A DNA stretch of 64,000 nt, from positions 1,116,001 to 1,180,000 of the forward strand of contig JAKUDP010000014.1 in assembly GCA_022570795.1 (NCBI GenBank), written 5' to 3'. The position numbers were made by a program, and so were the translations under genes. The stretch is from Sphaerulina vaccinii (lineage: Eukaryota; Ascomycota; Dothideomycetes; Mycosphaerellales; Mycosphaerellaceae). The notes below the pieces were generated by a model that saw nothing but the letters and a program-made list of their open reading frames with translations, searched no databases and was not told the origin of the DNA. Shown in pieces: positions 46,388 to 57,015 of the stretch (position 1 is its first letter; every line of letters starts with the position of its first letter).

Positions 46388-46649
46388 ATCGCATCAGCGA
46401 TTCCAATGGAGGTCGAGCTGGGGGCATACATTAGTGTTTCGTAGCCTGCCAGATAATGCCAGCGAGTGTGTAGGCAAACATGTCGTTGACGGGGCCAGGT
46501 GATGGCGCGTTGGTTTGGTGTTGGAGCCGACAGGATCATCGCGCTTGCTTTGCGTCATCGTCCCTTGCCTTCAAAATATAGATCCCATTGATCGTCCTCA
46601 CTTCACGACAAACAACTTTAGTCACATCTCAATCAGGACTACAGCAATA
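46388..46649. promoter_or_regulatory. Bidirectional promoter of RAD17 and AlkB gene
   Basis: 262 bp between two divergent DNA-damage genes. An inverted repeat ATCGC-ATCA-GCGAT (46,388-46,401) adjoins the RAD17 start. A GGCGCGTT word (around 46,505) resembles an MBF/E2F-type core. Regulation in common is inferred from the arrangement. Confidence 0.4.
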
Positions 46650-47936
46650 ATGTCAAAACGTCTACGTACGCTGGACAGCTTTTTCAGCCCACCGCCTTCA
46701 AAACGAGCCAAGGAAAGCGAAAGCTTGCCGAAACAAGAGGAACGCGATCAGAACGATGACACGAAAGACGCGACTACGCTCTATTCAAGACATGCAACGT
46801 ATCCGCACCCTATACTTCACCTCCCAGCAAGCTTGCGGGAAGTTCTCAACTTCGTACCAGCTTCGGAGGCGAAGGCCATCAACGATCAGCCCGAACTAGA
46901 TCTACTTTCCTTCACTCCTTTCATTCCCAAAGAAGCACAAGTTGAACTGTTCGAGTTCCTCCGTGCAGAGTTACCCTTCTACGTGAGTGGCTCGTTGAGT
47001 CCGCGTAGATGGTTGGTGCGTAATGCTGATGTTGGCTTGACTTTCAGAGAGTGAAGTACACCATCAAACGTGGGCCCGTTGAGACATTGATCAACACACC
47101 GAGATACACGACGGTCTTCGGTGTCGACGAGAGCACGCGCTTCAAAGATGGCCAACTTACCCACGCTATCTCTGGTAATCCTCTTGCGAAGGACACCTAC
47201 AGGTGCCACCCTAGGCCTCTCCCCAAGTGTCTCGATGTACTTCGTGAACTGACAGAGAACGCTACCGGCTGTAGATTCAACTTTTGCCTAGTCAATTACT
47301 ACGCCTCCGGAAACGACAGCATCAGCTACCACAGTGATGATGAACGATTTCTAGGCACTGAGTGAGGCTTCCGTTTGCGTACAGCCGACACTTGCTGACC
47401 ATACTCTAGCCCGGCAATCGCATCATTCACACTTGGTCAGGCTCGTGACTTTCTGCTCAAGCACAAGCCGACGTCGAAGAGCCATATATCGGAGACCAAA
47501 CCTACAAAATTGCCACTAGGTCCTGGCGATATGCTGCTTGTACGTGCTGCAGTATGGCCGTCATGGTGCGTGCTTAGCTGAATTTTGCCTTCTAGATGCG
47601 AGGCAAAACCCAAAGCAACTGGCTCCATAGTATACCCAAGAGGAAAGGAAATGATGCCGACAAAGGCCGCATAAAGTCAGTGTCTATCGACTGTATCGTA
47701 ATTGTCATGTAGCCGTGTCTGACATTGAGCAGCATCACTTTTCGAAGAGCAATGGTTCGAGGAGGAACGGAGAACGTACGAGCACAAGAACCCCTTATTC
47801 GACATTCTGACACTAACGATTTAAGCAGTATTATCGTTACAATGTCGGCGATGGGCCTCACTACAAGTGGTCAGCTTCGAAGCGAGAGATGATTGCTAGC
47901 GTTGACACGCCAGCGACAACAACTGCAGTGGCATAG
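46650..47936 (+). CDS. AlkB-type 2-oxoglutarate/Fe(II) DNA dioxygenase
   Basis: Oxidative demethylase that repairs alkylated bases such as 1-methyladenine, ALKBH2/3-like. Six exons (46,650-46,982; 47,048-47,361; 47,410-47,539; 47,596-47,675; 47,733-47,775; 47,829-47,936) give 335 aa, all in phase. The N-terminus MSKRLRTLDSFFSPPPSKRAK combines a PCNA-interacting-like LDSFF with a nuclear signal. The fold's landmarks are in order: RVKYTIKRGPVETLINTPRY, NYYASGNDSISYHSDDERFLG with the H-x-D iron ligands, DPAIASFTLGQARDFLL, the distal histidine in WLHSIPK, and RINITFRRAM with the 2-oxoglutarate arginines. The last exon (YYRYNVGDGPHYKW) closes the domain. Introns are 48-65 nt; two tiny exons (80 and 43 nt) make automatic prediction error-prone. 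Confidence 0.87.
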
Positions 47937-49740
47937 AAGCCTACCCTTCCCTCGACTTGTCCAGACGAAGCTGCTTCTGACTCCAGCCTGCGTGACCCAG
48001 TAGGTATACGATACCCTTGATGAAGCATGCCTCGTCTTACGCCAGCGATTGTGCAGTCTATAGGACCAGGCCCAGATGCATACGATGCGAATCCGGGTCA
48101 AGATAGATCGGACTGCATCATGGCTTCGGGTATTCGAGCCCGGTCAATGTCAGGCTGGCCTTACATACAGGCGACGATGCGTATACTCGTTCGAAAGTCT
48201 TCGCGGAAGCCTAGATAGCGTCACTTAGATCATGCCAGTGAACCAGGAATACCATTTGCAACTATCATTTTGTTCTCAGTATTTCGACACATATGTTCAA
48301 GATCTGGAGCGTCGCTGAAGTGCTTGGTTGCTCATCACTTCCGCTGTGGGAGAGATATAAGCCTATCCGTAGCTCGGCTACAGGCGAGTCGTTGGCAAGC
48401 TTTGACTTGTGGTGCGCATAATGCCTGCAAACCATGTGGCGAACTCAAGTTCAAGCAGTCGAGCACAACAAAGCGTCAGCACTGTGGGCTGTGAGGCACA
48501 GCGACGCGGCTTCGGAAGATGTGAGCCTGACGAACATGACGCGGTAGTAGTCTGTCTGTCTGTAGGCACCCGGAAGAAGCAAACCGCAAAAGAAGAAAAG
48601 TCCGAGGATCCAGAACTAGCGTCAGCGTGCTTGGCAGAGTCGCGAGTGGCCTTCCGCCGTCCATCTCTCCATCGAATCACCTCTCTCTCCCATCGATAGC
48701 CATCTATTGGCCAGAGCAGTACCCATTCACAGACAGGTATGCACTTAACTTCCCATCACCCAGACTGCCAGCCCTGTGTGCCTGGATGACGATGAAGGCC
48801 AAACGCCTGCAAAGCTGATGATGGTCGTCGGTCGCGCGAACCATGCTTGTGCGGCGCATTCATGGACTGGCGACATAATCATCAAGTCGCGATCAGATAT
48901 GCTGACTTGCTGCAGAGAGCTCTTGTCGCAAAGACGCAGCTGCCATCAGGAATATTACTTCCAGGTGAGCCGCCCTCCACGTGTGCTGCTGCGCGCGTGC
49001 GCTCGCTGTCGCAAAGGACATCTGCTGCACGAGGCACAGCAGGCCTTGCGCATCGTCGCATCAACAACAAGCGCTCTGCGGCTGCAACAGCATCATCGAC
49101 GCGTCTCTCTGCAGCGCCCTCGAAGCGATCAATGTTCACGCCTGATGGGTCGGGCCTCGCGACCGCGTGAGCAGACCACCTATCGTGTCGGCCATGCCAT
49201 CGATCGTCTTTCACTGTCACATGTGGCTGTGCGAGGGCGCCCGGAGAAAGCTTCGTCGGTCGCGCGCGGTGATGCGCTGGCAGGCTGGCGATGTTCGTTG
49301 GCAGCGGCAAGCATATGCAGCTCCCAGCTCGTCCCTCCCGAGCCACCTTCAACTCTACCTAGTCGGCCGGCCAGGAATCATCGCTGATGTTTGGTCAATA
49401 GGATATTAGTCTCCGCCGTCGCCGCCGCTGCTCTGCTGCTTTCCTAGAAAGTAGCCAGTGAGAGGTACGCTACACTCTTGTTGTTCAACCAGCTGCACCG
49501 CCTCTTTGCATACTGCTCCCAGGAACCATTGTCGGCTGCGGACCCATCCAGCGACCTACGACCTTACTGCACGCTGGCTGCAGGGAGTCGTGTCGTTACC
49601 GCTGGTCGTGCGCGCCTTGGGCTGCAACAACAGGCTGACATTTCATCGCGTCTTCAGCTTAAGCTCGTCGCGCCAGTGGCCATACCAAGCGGCTGCTCAG
49701 ACCCCGAACCTTGCGCTCTGCGGTCCTCGCGCTCTTCATC
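47937..49740. other. Long leader/intergenic region upstream of hapB
   Basis: About 1.8 kb between the AlkB-type gene and the hapB ATG. Frames up to about 200 codons exist on both strands (for example 48,776-49,387) but are rich in Arg, Cys and Ser, and overlap antisense frames of equal quality. I support none. C/T-rich stretches toward 49,740 suggest a long 5' leader of hapB. Confidence 0.45.
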
Positions 49741-50754
49741 ATGGACTCCTACGCGCAGTATCATCCTCAGCAGTCGACAGCCTATCCGCATACACACAAC
49801 GGTCCCCAGCAGACTCACGCCAGCCCCGTTATGCAAACTCAGCAGCAACCCAACTATGCGCAGCATCAACAACCACCACAGATTGGTGGTCAACACATGA
49901 TGCCGCAGATGGGTTACAATCCAGCATATGGCATGCAACCTGGGTATGGTGTGTCACCTTCCCAAGCTGCTGCGATGGCAACGGCAGCTGCTTCTGGCTA
50001 CCCAGCATATTCGATGCCAGACTCGTCGCTGCCAGGCTCACTACCACAAACATCGCCACGTCTAGGCCAGGTCAAGACCGATGGACGACCCAATCCACAA
50101 TCACCTCGACAGAATTCGATGAACGTGCCGAGCACAATGGCATCGCAGATGAGTCTGTCATCATCTGCACAGCCCATGGCGACTCAAATGCAGTCTGGTC
50201 AGCCTAGGAGGATGTCACACTCGGTCAATAGCCCCGCTGTGCAGAATACGCCAGGTCAGACGCATGTAGGTGCCACGCGACCACCAACGCAACCGCAACA
50301 ACCACAAGCTCCGCCAGCTCCACAGCAACAGTCACCTGAAGTGCCCGTCGCTGGCACGAACGAAGAGTCTCCGCTCTATGTAAACGCGAAGCAGTTCCAC
50401 AGGATATTGAAGAGGCGGATGGCTAGGCAGAAACTCGAGGAGGCACTGCGACTCACGTCGAAAGGCCGGAAGCCATACTTGCACGAATCTCGTCACAACC
50501 ATGCTATGCGCAGGCCACGAGGACCTGGAGGTCGATTTCTCACGGCAGACGAGGTGGCGCAGATGGAAGCTAATGGCACTCTGCCTACGGATGTGAGCAA
50601 AGACGCAAAAGGTGACGACAGTAGTCATGCCAATGGCACCTCGGACAGTGCTAAACGAAAGGCAGGCGACATGAATGGCAACGCAAAGAGCGATACCCCA
50701 ACGAAAAAGCTTAAGAGCGACGACGACGGAGAGGACGACGAAGATGACGGCTGA
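49741..50754 (+). CDS. hapB: CCAAT-binding complex subunit HapB (NF-YA/Hap2)
   Basis: Sequence-specific subunit of the heterotrimeric CCAAT-binding factor, nuclear, controlling respiration, iron and secondary metabolism genes in fungi. Intronless, 337 aa. The first about 205 residues are Gln/Pro/Met-rich activation-type sequence. The core (about 210-275) has the NF-YB/C-binding helix SPLYVNAKQFHRILKRRMAR, the linker, and the DNA-binding helix YLHESRHNHAMRRPRGPGGRF with its invariant H-R-H and RPRG residues. After it comes an acidic, Lys-containing tail with a likely nuclear signal (PTKKLKSDDDG). The start at 49,741 gives MDSYAQYHPQQ, typical of fungal HapB; the frame stays open 30 bases upstream without support. 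Confidence 0.93.
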   Translation: MDSYAQYHPQQSTAYPHTHNGPQQTHASPVMQTQQQPNYAQHQQPPQIGGQHMMPQMGYNPAYGMQPGYGVSPSQAAAMATAAASGYPAYSMPDSSLPGSLPQTSPRLGQVKTDGRPNPQSPRQNSMNVPSTMASQMSLSSSAQPMATQMQSGQPRRMSHSVNSPAVQNTPGQTHVGATRPPTQPQQPQAPPAPQQQSPEVPVAGTNEESPLYVNAKQFHRILKRRMARQKLEEALRLTSKGRKPYLHESRHNHAMRRPRGPGGRFLTADEVAQMEANGTLPTDVSKDAKGDDSSHANGTSDSAKRKAGDMNGNAKSDTPTKKLKSDDDGEDDEDDG

Positions 50755-51210
50755 GTATGAGCTGTCTTGATGAATCGAAATTGTGGATGATATTCCTAGC
50801 TCACGGATCGAGCGCGGACTGGAATTAGATGGTCTACGGTACACAACGGCGTAAGGTTGCAAAGGGAATTTTGATTTTGAGATACCACAACACGATCGCA
50901 TCGGCACGCTTACACTAGTTCGACTATGATGCTACGCAGCGCAGAGGGTTCATGGAGGAGTGGCATTGGGACGTGTTCAATGGAGACAGACGAAGTGTCT
51001 TCATACCCGACCCATCTATAGGTTTGGCTAGATTGTGTCTTGATAGTGTACCGCAGACATAGCACAGAATGAAATGCGACTCCGGTCCACATATGAATGT
51101 ACGTCGATTGGCTTCATCGGAGGTCCGCATCACTCCCGACATAACCACAACCGCCATTCATACCTACAACCTAGGTTCTGTCATATCACACAACATACAC
51201 CAACACAATC
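50755..51210. other. Intergenic, nothing assignable
   Basis: About 455 bp between hapB and the mL54 gene. No coding frame or RNA gene is supported. Confidence 0.5.
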
Positions 51211-51940
51211 ATGATCTGTCGACAATGTATGCAGCGTCTGGCACGGCGGGCTCCCACATCGCAGCGTGCCTTCTCGCAAAGCACAGCGACGCGTGCTCAA
51301 GCAGTTTCGGCGCAAGAGACAACCGCATCCCATGGACGACCGAACGACAAACCTGCAGCAACCTCGACATCAGCTGCGCAGCCATTCAGTACGCCGCTGT
51401 CTCCCTCGCCCACCAGTCCAAAACTCGATCTACCCATTGAGACGAAGCAGAGCAAGCAGGCCGTAAAGATCGCGTCGAGTGTAGCCGCAGGCACGGTGCT
51501 CAAAGGTCTCAACTTCATGAAAAACAAGCAGGATCCTGTGGCGCTGGAGGATCACGAGTATCCAGCATGGCTATGGACTGCATTACACAATAAGGGCGAT
51601 ACTCCGGGTGGTCAGGCCCAGGATTCAGAAGGCGATCTGTTTTGTATGCACTATGCGCCCCTCACATTGCTGCTCGCATGCTGACTTTCATGTTATAGCC
51701 AAGTCGAAGAAGCAGCGAAGAATAGCGGCGAAGGCCTTACGGAAACAACAACTGCTTAATCCAGAATCGTTGGCTCCTAAAGTTCCGCTATATGAGCAGA
51801 GTATTGATCTTCCTGGTGGAGATGGGACGATAGAGGGCAATAAGCAGGCATACGAGGCACAGGACGAGTTGACAAAAGCTATGCGGCAGAAGAGAAGGAG
51901 CAAGATCAAGGAAGACAATTTCTTGAGAGAAATGAGGTAG
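51211..51940 (+). CDS. MRPL37: Mitochondrial large ribosomal subunit protein mL54
   Basis: Component of the mitochondrial 54S subunit. Two exons (51,211-51,643; 51,699-51,940; intron 55 nt) give 224 aa. The N-terminus (MICRQCMQRLARRAPTSQRA) is Arg-rich and amphipathic, a mitochondrial presequence. A Ser/Thr/Pro linker follows. The conserved core has GTVLKGLNFMKNKQDPVALE and DHEYPAWLWTAL, then, after the splice, SKSKKQRRIAAKALRKQQLL. The C-terminus is basic (KAMRQKRRSKIKEDNFLREMR). The splice (T|CC, giving Ser) is needed to join the two conserved halves; the unspliced frame stops shortly after the donor. It is equivalent to yeast Mrpl37. Confidence 0.85.
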
Positions 51941-52094
51941 AATTGAGGGCGTCTTGCTTGCTATGAACCAAGTCCATGGACGGCGAAGTCAGAGGACTGC
52001 AAATGAACGCTGCCAGTCATGTATGGTCGAGCTCTTGAAAGCGGCAAGCAGAAATTGCTTCTGTTGCAGACCGTCACAGGCACAACTTGCTCAA

Positions 52095-52508
52095 TCACCA
52101 GAGAACCCCGGCGGAATGCCGCAACCGACACGCCTGTGAGGATCGCGTAAGAGGCTCCGCACCAGCTCTATAGGCTGGCCAATTGGTTCGGCTCCTGTAA
52201 GCGTATCTGTAGATTATCTCACGGTCTTCGCCTCCGCGGTCGCCAGGAACGGATGTAGAATTGTTCTGCTGACCAGCTGGTGCATGCACATAGTAGGCCG
52301 AATCTGCTGTGAGAGGTCGTCATCCGTTTTCGCTGTCCGAAACAATCACTCTCGAATTGAAGGAGCTGCTGCTTGGTGGAGTCTCTGGCAAAGTGAATGA
52401 GCTGCCGCTAAACGACAATGAGCTTGCAAGAGGTTCTGTCGGCTTTGCAGCAATATGCCGTCCTCCAGAGTACGATCCGCAACCTCGAGATATGGTAGTG
52501 TCGTCCAT
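52095..52508 (-). pseudogene. Candidate small gene with one in-frame TGA
   Basis: From ATG 52,508, in a good context (GCCATGG), one frame runs 62 codons to TGA at 52,320-52,322 and continues in the same frame for 74 more codons to a stop at 52,095. Both halves look coding in composition: a Ser/Pro-rich first half (SSSSFNSRVIVSDSENG) and a second half with NNSTSVPGDRGGEDREIIYR. The codon after the stop is CGA; a C-to-T change of a CGA codon, or leaky TGA-C termination, could explain it. I do not recognise the protein. It may also simply be chance. Confidence 0.3.
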
Positions 52509-53133
52509 GGCAGTGTTGTGTGTTGACCAGTTTCAAGCGTGTCGAGGTCGTGGCGTGATAGTTTGGCGCAATAAGCTAGTTGTATGAAGTGAAGCAAGCC
52601 TCATATTTCTCGCGCGTGACCGTTGAGCTCACACGCCATGAGGCCATTGCTTCCACTTCAATTGACCCCTGCATACATGTCCAAGACTGTCGCCATAGGC
52701 TCTGAGAATGGCAGCATGAGTACTTCCATCAGATGTAAAGAAATCCTCCTCATGAAAGCGGTGCAGATGATGATGGTACGGGTTCCTGTCTGTAGGATCA
52801 CTGGCCACAAGCAATAGCGCTGATGCTGACGGGTACATCATTAATTTTGCTAAGACTTCACACCTAATCTGAAAGACAAAACCACTGCCAACGTAATGTG
52901 AGGCTCGTAAAAAGTATCCAAAGGAACACTGTTCTCCGCGAAGAGGCGCAGTGTCGTACTGTACAATTTTAGTCTGGAATCATCTACTGAGTTCCGGCCG
53001 CAGCCGTTCTATGATACAATCGAAAGAAGTAATCGCTCACTGTTACCCGTAGGCACGCCGATGCCCATCATACATGCATTGATTCGATCCTAATAACGCC
53101 ATCATTATCCTATTGAGAAGTGTTGAGCACATC
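52509..53133. other. Intergenic, nothing assignable
   Basis: About 625 bp holding the 3' side of the Crh-type gene (minus). No feature is supported. Confidence 0.5.
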
Positions 53134-54397
53134 TCACAAAAGCATAGCACCGAGCATAACACTAAGCAGAGAACCTCCCGCCATGACCGCCTTCATTGAG
53201 GCAGCGCCAGTAGAGCTGACAATTTCCGAGGTCGATGATGGTCCTGAAGCTCCGCTCACGGTGCCGTTAGAACCGCTGCTTGGCCTCACTGTCGCGGAAG
53301 CGCTGGTTTGCATACCCGAGTTCAACGCCGAGATACTAGCCGTGTTGACAGAGTATGCAGATCCAGTGACGGTCGAGGAGACGGAGACAGTCTGCTCAAT
53401 TGCCTTGACCGTCTGGCTGGCAGTAGGAGCTGCTGTTGCAGTTGACTGAGCGGTTGAGGTTGCGGAACCAACAGCGGACACTGTAGAAGAGGAGCTGCTG
53501 GCACCGTCTGCTTTGCACGAGTCGCCGGAAGTAATAACGTCTATGGATTCGTAGGAACCAGTCATATCTCCGTATTTGTACTCGCACGCAGGATTGTAGT
53601 TCGTGATTGCCACCGACTTGACGTACATCTTGAATGGCGCCTGGCTGTAGTCGGTCTTGCCTCCAGCCCACTCAACGGTGCCCTCGGAAGTGCTGTCGCC
53701 ACCAGCCCAAGAGCCAAGCTTGAGCTGCATTGGGGTCTGAGGGTAGTTCTTGCCGTTCACGGTCAGTGCGGTCGAGTACGGGATCGTACGAACGACTGTC
53801 CCGTCAATGGAGTACTCAATTCGCTATAAAATTGTCAGAATATGGAAACCAAGATTCGAGTCTACCAGTCGAACGTACCTCGCTCGTCCAGTCGACGCCA
53901 TAGGTGTGCCAGGTATCTTGTGGAGTGGAGACGGTGTGATAGACGACGCGGTCATATGATGTGGTATTTCCCTTGCCGTAGAAGTTGGACTGGACCTGAG
54001 TATTGTCGCCGCCGATGAACTCCCAGTCGATTTCATCCAGATCGGCAGACTCGAGCACAACACTCGAGACAATGCCAGTACCAGCACTCGCCTTCATGGT
54101 CACCTCAACTTTTCCGAAGAAGATGAAGAAGTCGGTGGCGATGGTGGGAGCTTGACCCGACTTCTCGATTGTGAAGACGGCGCCATCACTGCCATACTCG
54201 ATAGTCGTTCCAGACGCTGCAGACCAGGAGGCATTACCACCAGATCCCTGCGTAAAATCGACCGAATATGCGGAGGTTGGTAGACCGACTTCAGATGGGC
54301 AGGTCTTCTCGGTCGGATTGCAGTCGGTGTAGGTCTGCGCCAGTGTTGTTGATGCCGTTGCCAGCAAAGCGATGCCGGTGGACAAAATGAAGTGCAT
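53134..54397 (-). CDS. GH16 Crh-type cell-wall transglycosylase, GPI-anchored
   Basis: Enzyme that cross-links chitin to beta-1,3/1,6-glucan in the fungal wall. Two exons (54,397-53,879; 53,823-53,134; intron 55 nt) give 402 aa. The signal peptide is at 1-20 (MHFILSTGIALLATASTTLA). The GH16 domain has the catalytic motif DEIDWEF (Glu122 nucleophile, Asp124, Glu126 acid/base), then FYGKGNTTSYDR, TWHTYGVDWTSE, and after the splice RIEYSIDGTVVRTI and PMQLKLGSWAGGD. CEYKYGD and SGDSC carry late cysteines. A Ser/Thr-rich stalk and the hydrophobic C-terminus MKAVMAGGSLLSVMLGAMLL fit a GPI anchor. The longer upstream frame lacks a signal peptide, so ATG 54,397 is preferred. It belongs to the Crh1/Utr2 family. 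Confidence 0.9.
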
Positions 54398-55625
54398 CGT
54401 AGTGGATATCCTTGGAGTTCTTGAACGATGTGGTGATTTCTGTTCGAGGATGGGGTTTGCTTGATGTCTGAGGTTGGTAGGAAGTGGTTGATGAAGTAGC
54501 GACGTGGTTGCTGTGAGCGTGGAAGGGATGAACGAATGTCGATTTTGGATGGCGTCGCAAACAGACAAAGCACAGGCAACTTGCATGAATTGAGGAATGG
54601 AGCTGAAGTCCACGTCACAGTCCAGCCGAATACCGATTTGAGCACGTTCGCCACGCAAGCATCCTTTGTCCTTTTATAACTCGTGTAGAAAGCATCATTG
54701 TAACGCTAGCACGTGGCAGCCTGCGACTAAATCAGATGTCACGACGGCGGTCTACCCACTGTTCGCATGTCTCCAAGCTATGAGCTGCTATTCGCAGCTT
54801 CTGCGTCGCATTGCCATATACTAGCCGCTTCACATACTCCTGAGAGGAAGTGGTCTCGCGCTGATGAAACTGAGGTGGAGCACGCCGAAAGGACGCGTAA
54901 CACCATAGAGACAAGCCAACCTCTCTATTGCACACACGGTGAATCCATCGAATCTTGGCCGTACGATGACCAAGACTGGGCAAGAGGAGGATCGTCTCTC
55001 GGCGTATGCGATTTGATTACTGCAAACGGAATGCAGCATCGTGAGACTTGTTCAGCCAGGGTCTTGCTGTCTCCTGTCGCAGGATGTCAGGAACGGAGAG
55101 CCCATTGCTAGTGAGGAGGCTTGCGAGTGGAGCGTCGCTCGGTGCTTCGAACAAGAGCATATTACGAGGTTACGTTGTCGAGGTCGTATGTCTTCTTTCA
55201 TGAGGATGAGGTCGTACACTATTCTTATCATTGGCACTATGCCCAAAACGATGCCCCAGCCACACCGCAACCGAATCGCGCAGACTGACCTTGACGACCG
55301 CATCGCATCACGGCTGTCAACATGCCGTGTCTTCACTTTCTGACATGCGCCATGTTCTGCCCTACACATGTGCCGCGACGATGTCTCGAGGGCAAGATGT
55401 CGTGCGACCAGTGCCCCGCCGTGTAGCAGTAGTCAAAGAGGAGGTAAGAGCTGCCCTGCATGAGAAGCAGCAGCAGCACCAGTACACATCACTCATCATC
55501 CTATGCCACATGGAGCCCACTGCTTAGAAATCAGACAGGGCATTTCGACATATAGACCGAGCAACCCGCACGCAAGAGACTGATACGGAGGTAATCTGAG
55601 ACATCACAAGCGGTACTATCGCAAC
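54398..55625. other. Intergenic, nothing assignable
   Basis: About 1.2 kb between two divergent genes (the Crh-type gene and the aldo-keto reductase). Frames of about 100 codons on both strands are unsupported. Confidence 0.5.
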
Positions 55626-56854
55626 ATGTCTGGAATCAAGCTCATTTTCGGCGGCGCTGGCATCAATCCAGGTGCAACTGCTTTTGGGGACATAGCCACA
55701 TTGAAAGAAGGATTCGAGAAGCTCAAGGCAGCAGGCGTCAAGAACCTCGATACCGCAAACCTCTATGGCCAGTCCGAGGCGATCCTTAGCGAGGCTGGTG
55801 CACCAGACCTCTTCACAATTGACACCAAGACTCGTGGAGGCTTCAATAAGGAAGGCGGAGGGAAGAAGGATGCTATCATCAAGGAAGCTCAGACCAGCAG
55901 GGACAAGCTAGGTTCTGTGGATATCTACTACATACACGCTCCGGACAACAACACATCACTGGACGAAACTCTTTCTGCCATTGATGAAGTGCACAAGACT
56001 GGCTTCTTCAAAAGGTTTGGACTAAGCAACTATCAAGCTGCAGATGTCGAAAAGGTGTACAATCATTGCAAGGAGAAGGGCTACGTCTTGCCATCAGTGT
56101 ACCAGGGCAACTACAGCGCAGTAGCAAGAAAGCAAGAAGAAGTGCTATTCCCAACCTTACGCAAGCTTGGCATGTCTTTCTACGCGTATTCTCCACTTGC
56201 AGGTGGATTCTTGACCAAGACCCGTGCCGACATTGAGCAGGGCGCAGGACGATTCAACAAGGAAGCACTTGGTGGGCTGTACCTCATGGTGAGTCAGGCA
56301 GCTTCACAATTGCTCTCCCCTTTTCGATGTCTCACCGAGCTGGAGCGACAATGAGCCTAGGGACAACCCCTGTTTCGAAGATGAATGATTGTCTACTACT
56401 CGTTGCCTCCTATTTCTGCCGATCAGAGCTGACGTGAAGCTATATAGTATACCAAGCCATCGTATCTCGAAGCTCTCGACCAATGGGCAGCGATCGCAAA
56501 AGATGAGAACACGACTCCAGCAAGTCTGGCATATAGATGGGTCCGATACAACTCGCCGTTGAAGTCCGAGCATGGCGACGCTTTAATCATCGGAGCGTCT
56601 AGCTTGAAGCAGCTCGATAATACCCTAGCCTTCATTGACGAAGGTCCTCTCAGCGATAGTGCAGTGAAGGTCAGTACTACATCCTTTCTTTCAAGCTTCG
56701 GCTTCCGAGGCGACAATCGCAGAAAACAGCCTTGTTGCACCGAGTATGCGTTTCCAGAGATATTTGCTGACCTTCGACTTCTCACCCGCAGAGGATCGAC
56801 CAAGTCTGGGAGACGATCAAACACGATGCGCCACTCGACAACTTCCACCAATAG
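55626..56854 (+). CDS. Aldo-keto reductase, AKR7 (aflatoxin aldehyde reductase-like)
   Basis: NADPH-dependent reductase of reactive aldehydes. Three exons (55,626-56,288; 56,448-56,669; 56,792-56,854) give 315 aa. The catalytic tetrad is visible: Asp42 and Tyr47 in LDTANLYG, Lys68 in DTKTRGG, and His104 in YYIHAPD. AKR7 features include GRFNKEALGGLY and the C-terminal ALIIGASSLKQLDNTL cofactor segment. The introns are relatively long (159 and 122 nt), and the last exon is only 63 nt (IDQVWETIKHDAPLDNFHQ). The substrate is unknown; detoxification of dicarbonyls or a metabolic aldehyde is the family expectation. Confidence 0.88.
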
Positions 56855-57015
56855 CATCGAGCCGTCAATTGCAAGAAAGTGGATGAATTCAAAAGTAGCC
56901 GAGCCACGCTCAGCCTGACCAAAAGAGTCATTCGATGCACATTGAAGTATATATCTCGCGATGAAGTGGGTATCTCATAAGCAATCGTAATATTACAGGC
57001 TTCTTCATCCAACAC

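Noticed and set aside
49458..50207. 249-aa gene overlapping hapB
   Set aside because: Out-of-frame reading of the hapB leader and its Gln-rich coding start; no conserved features.
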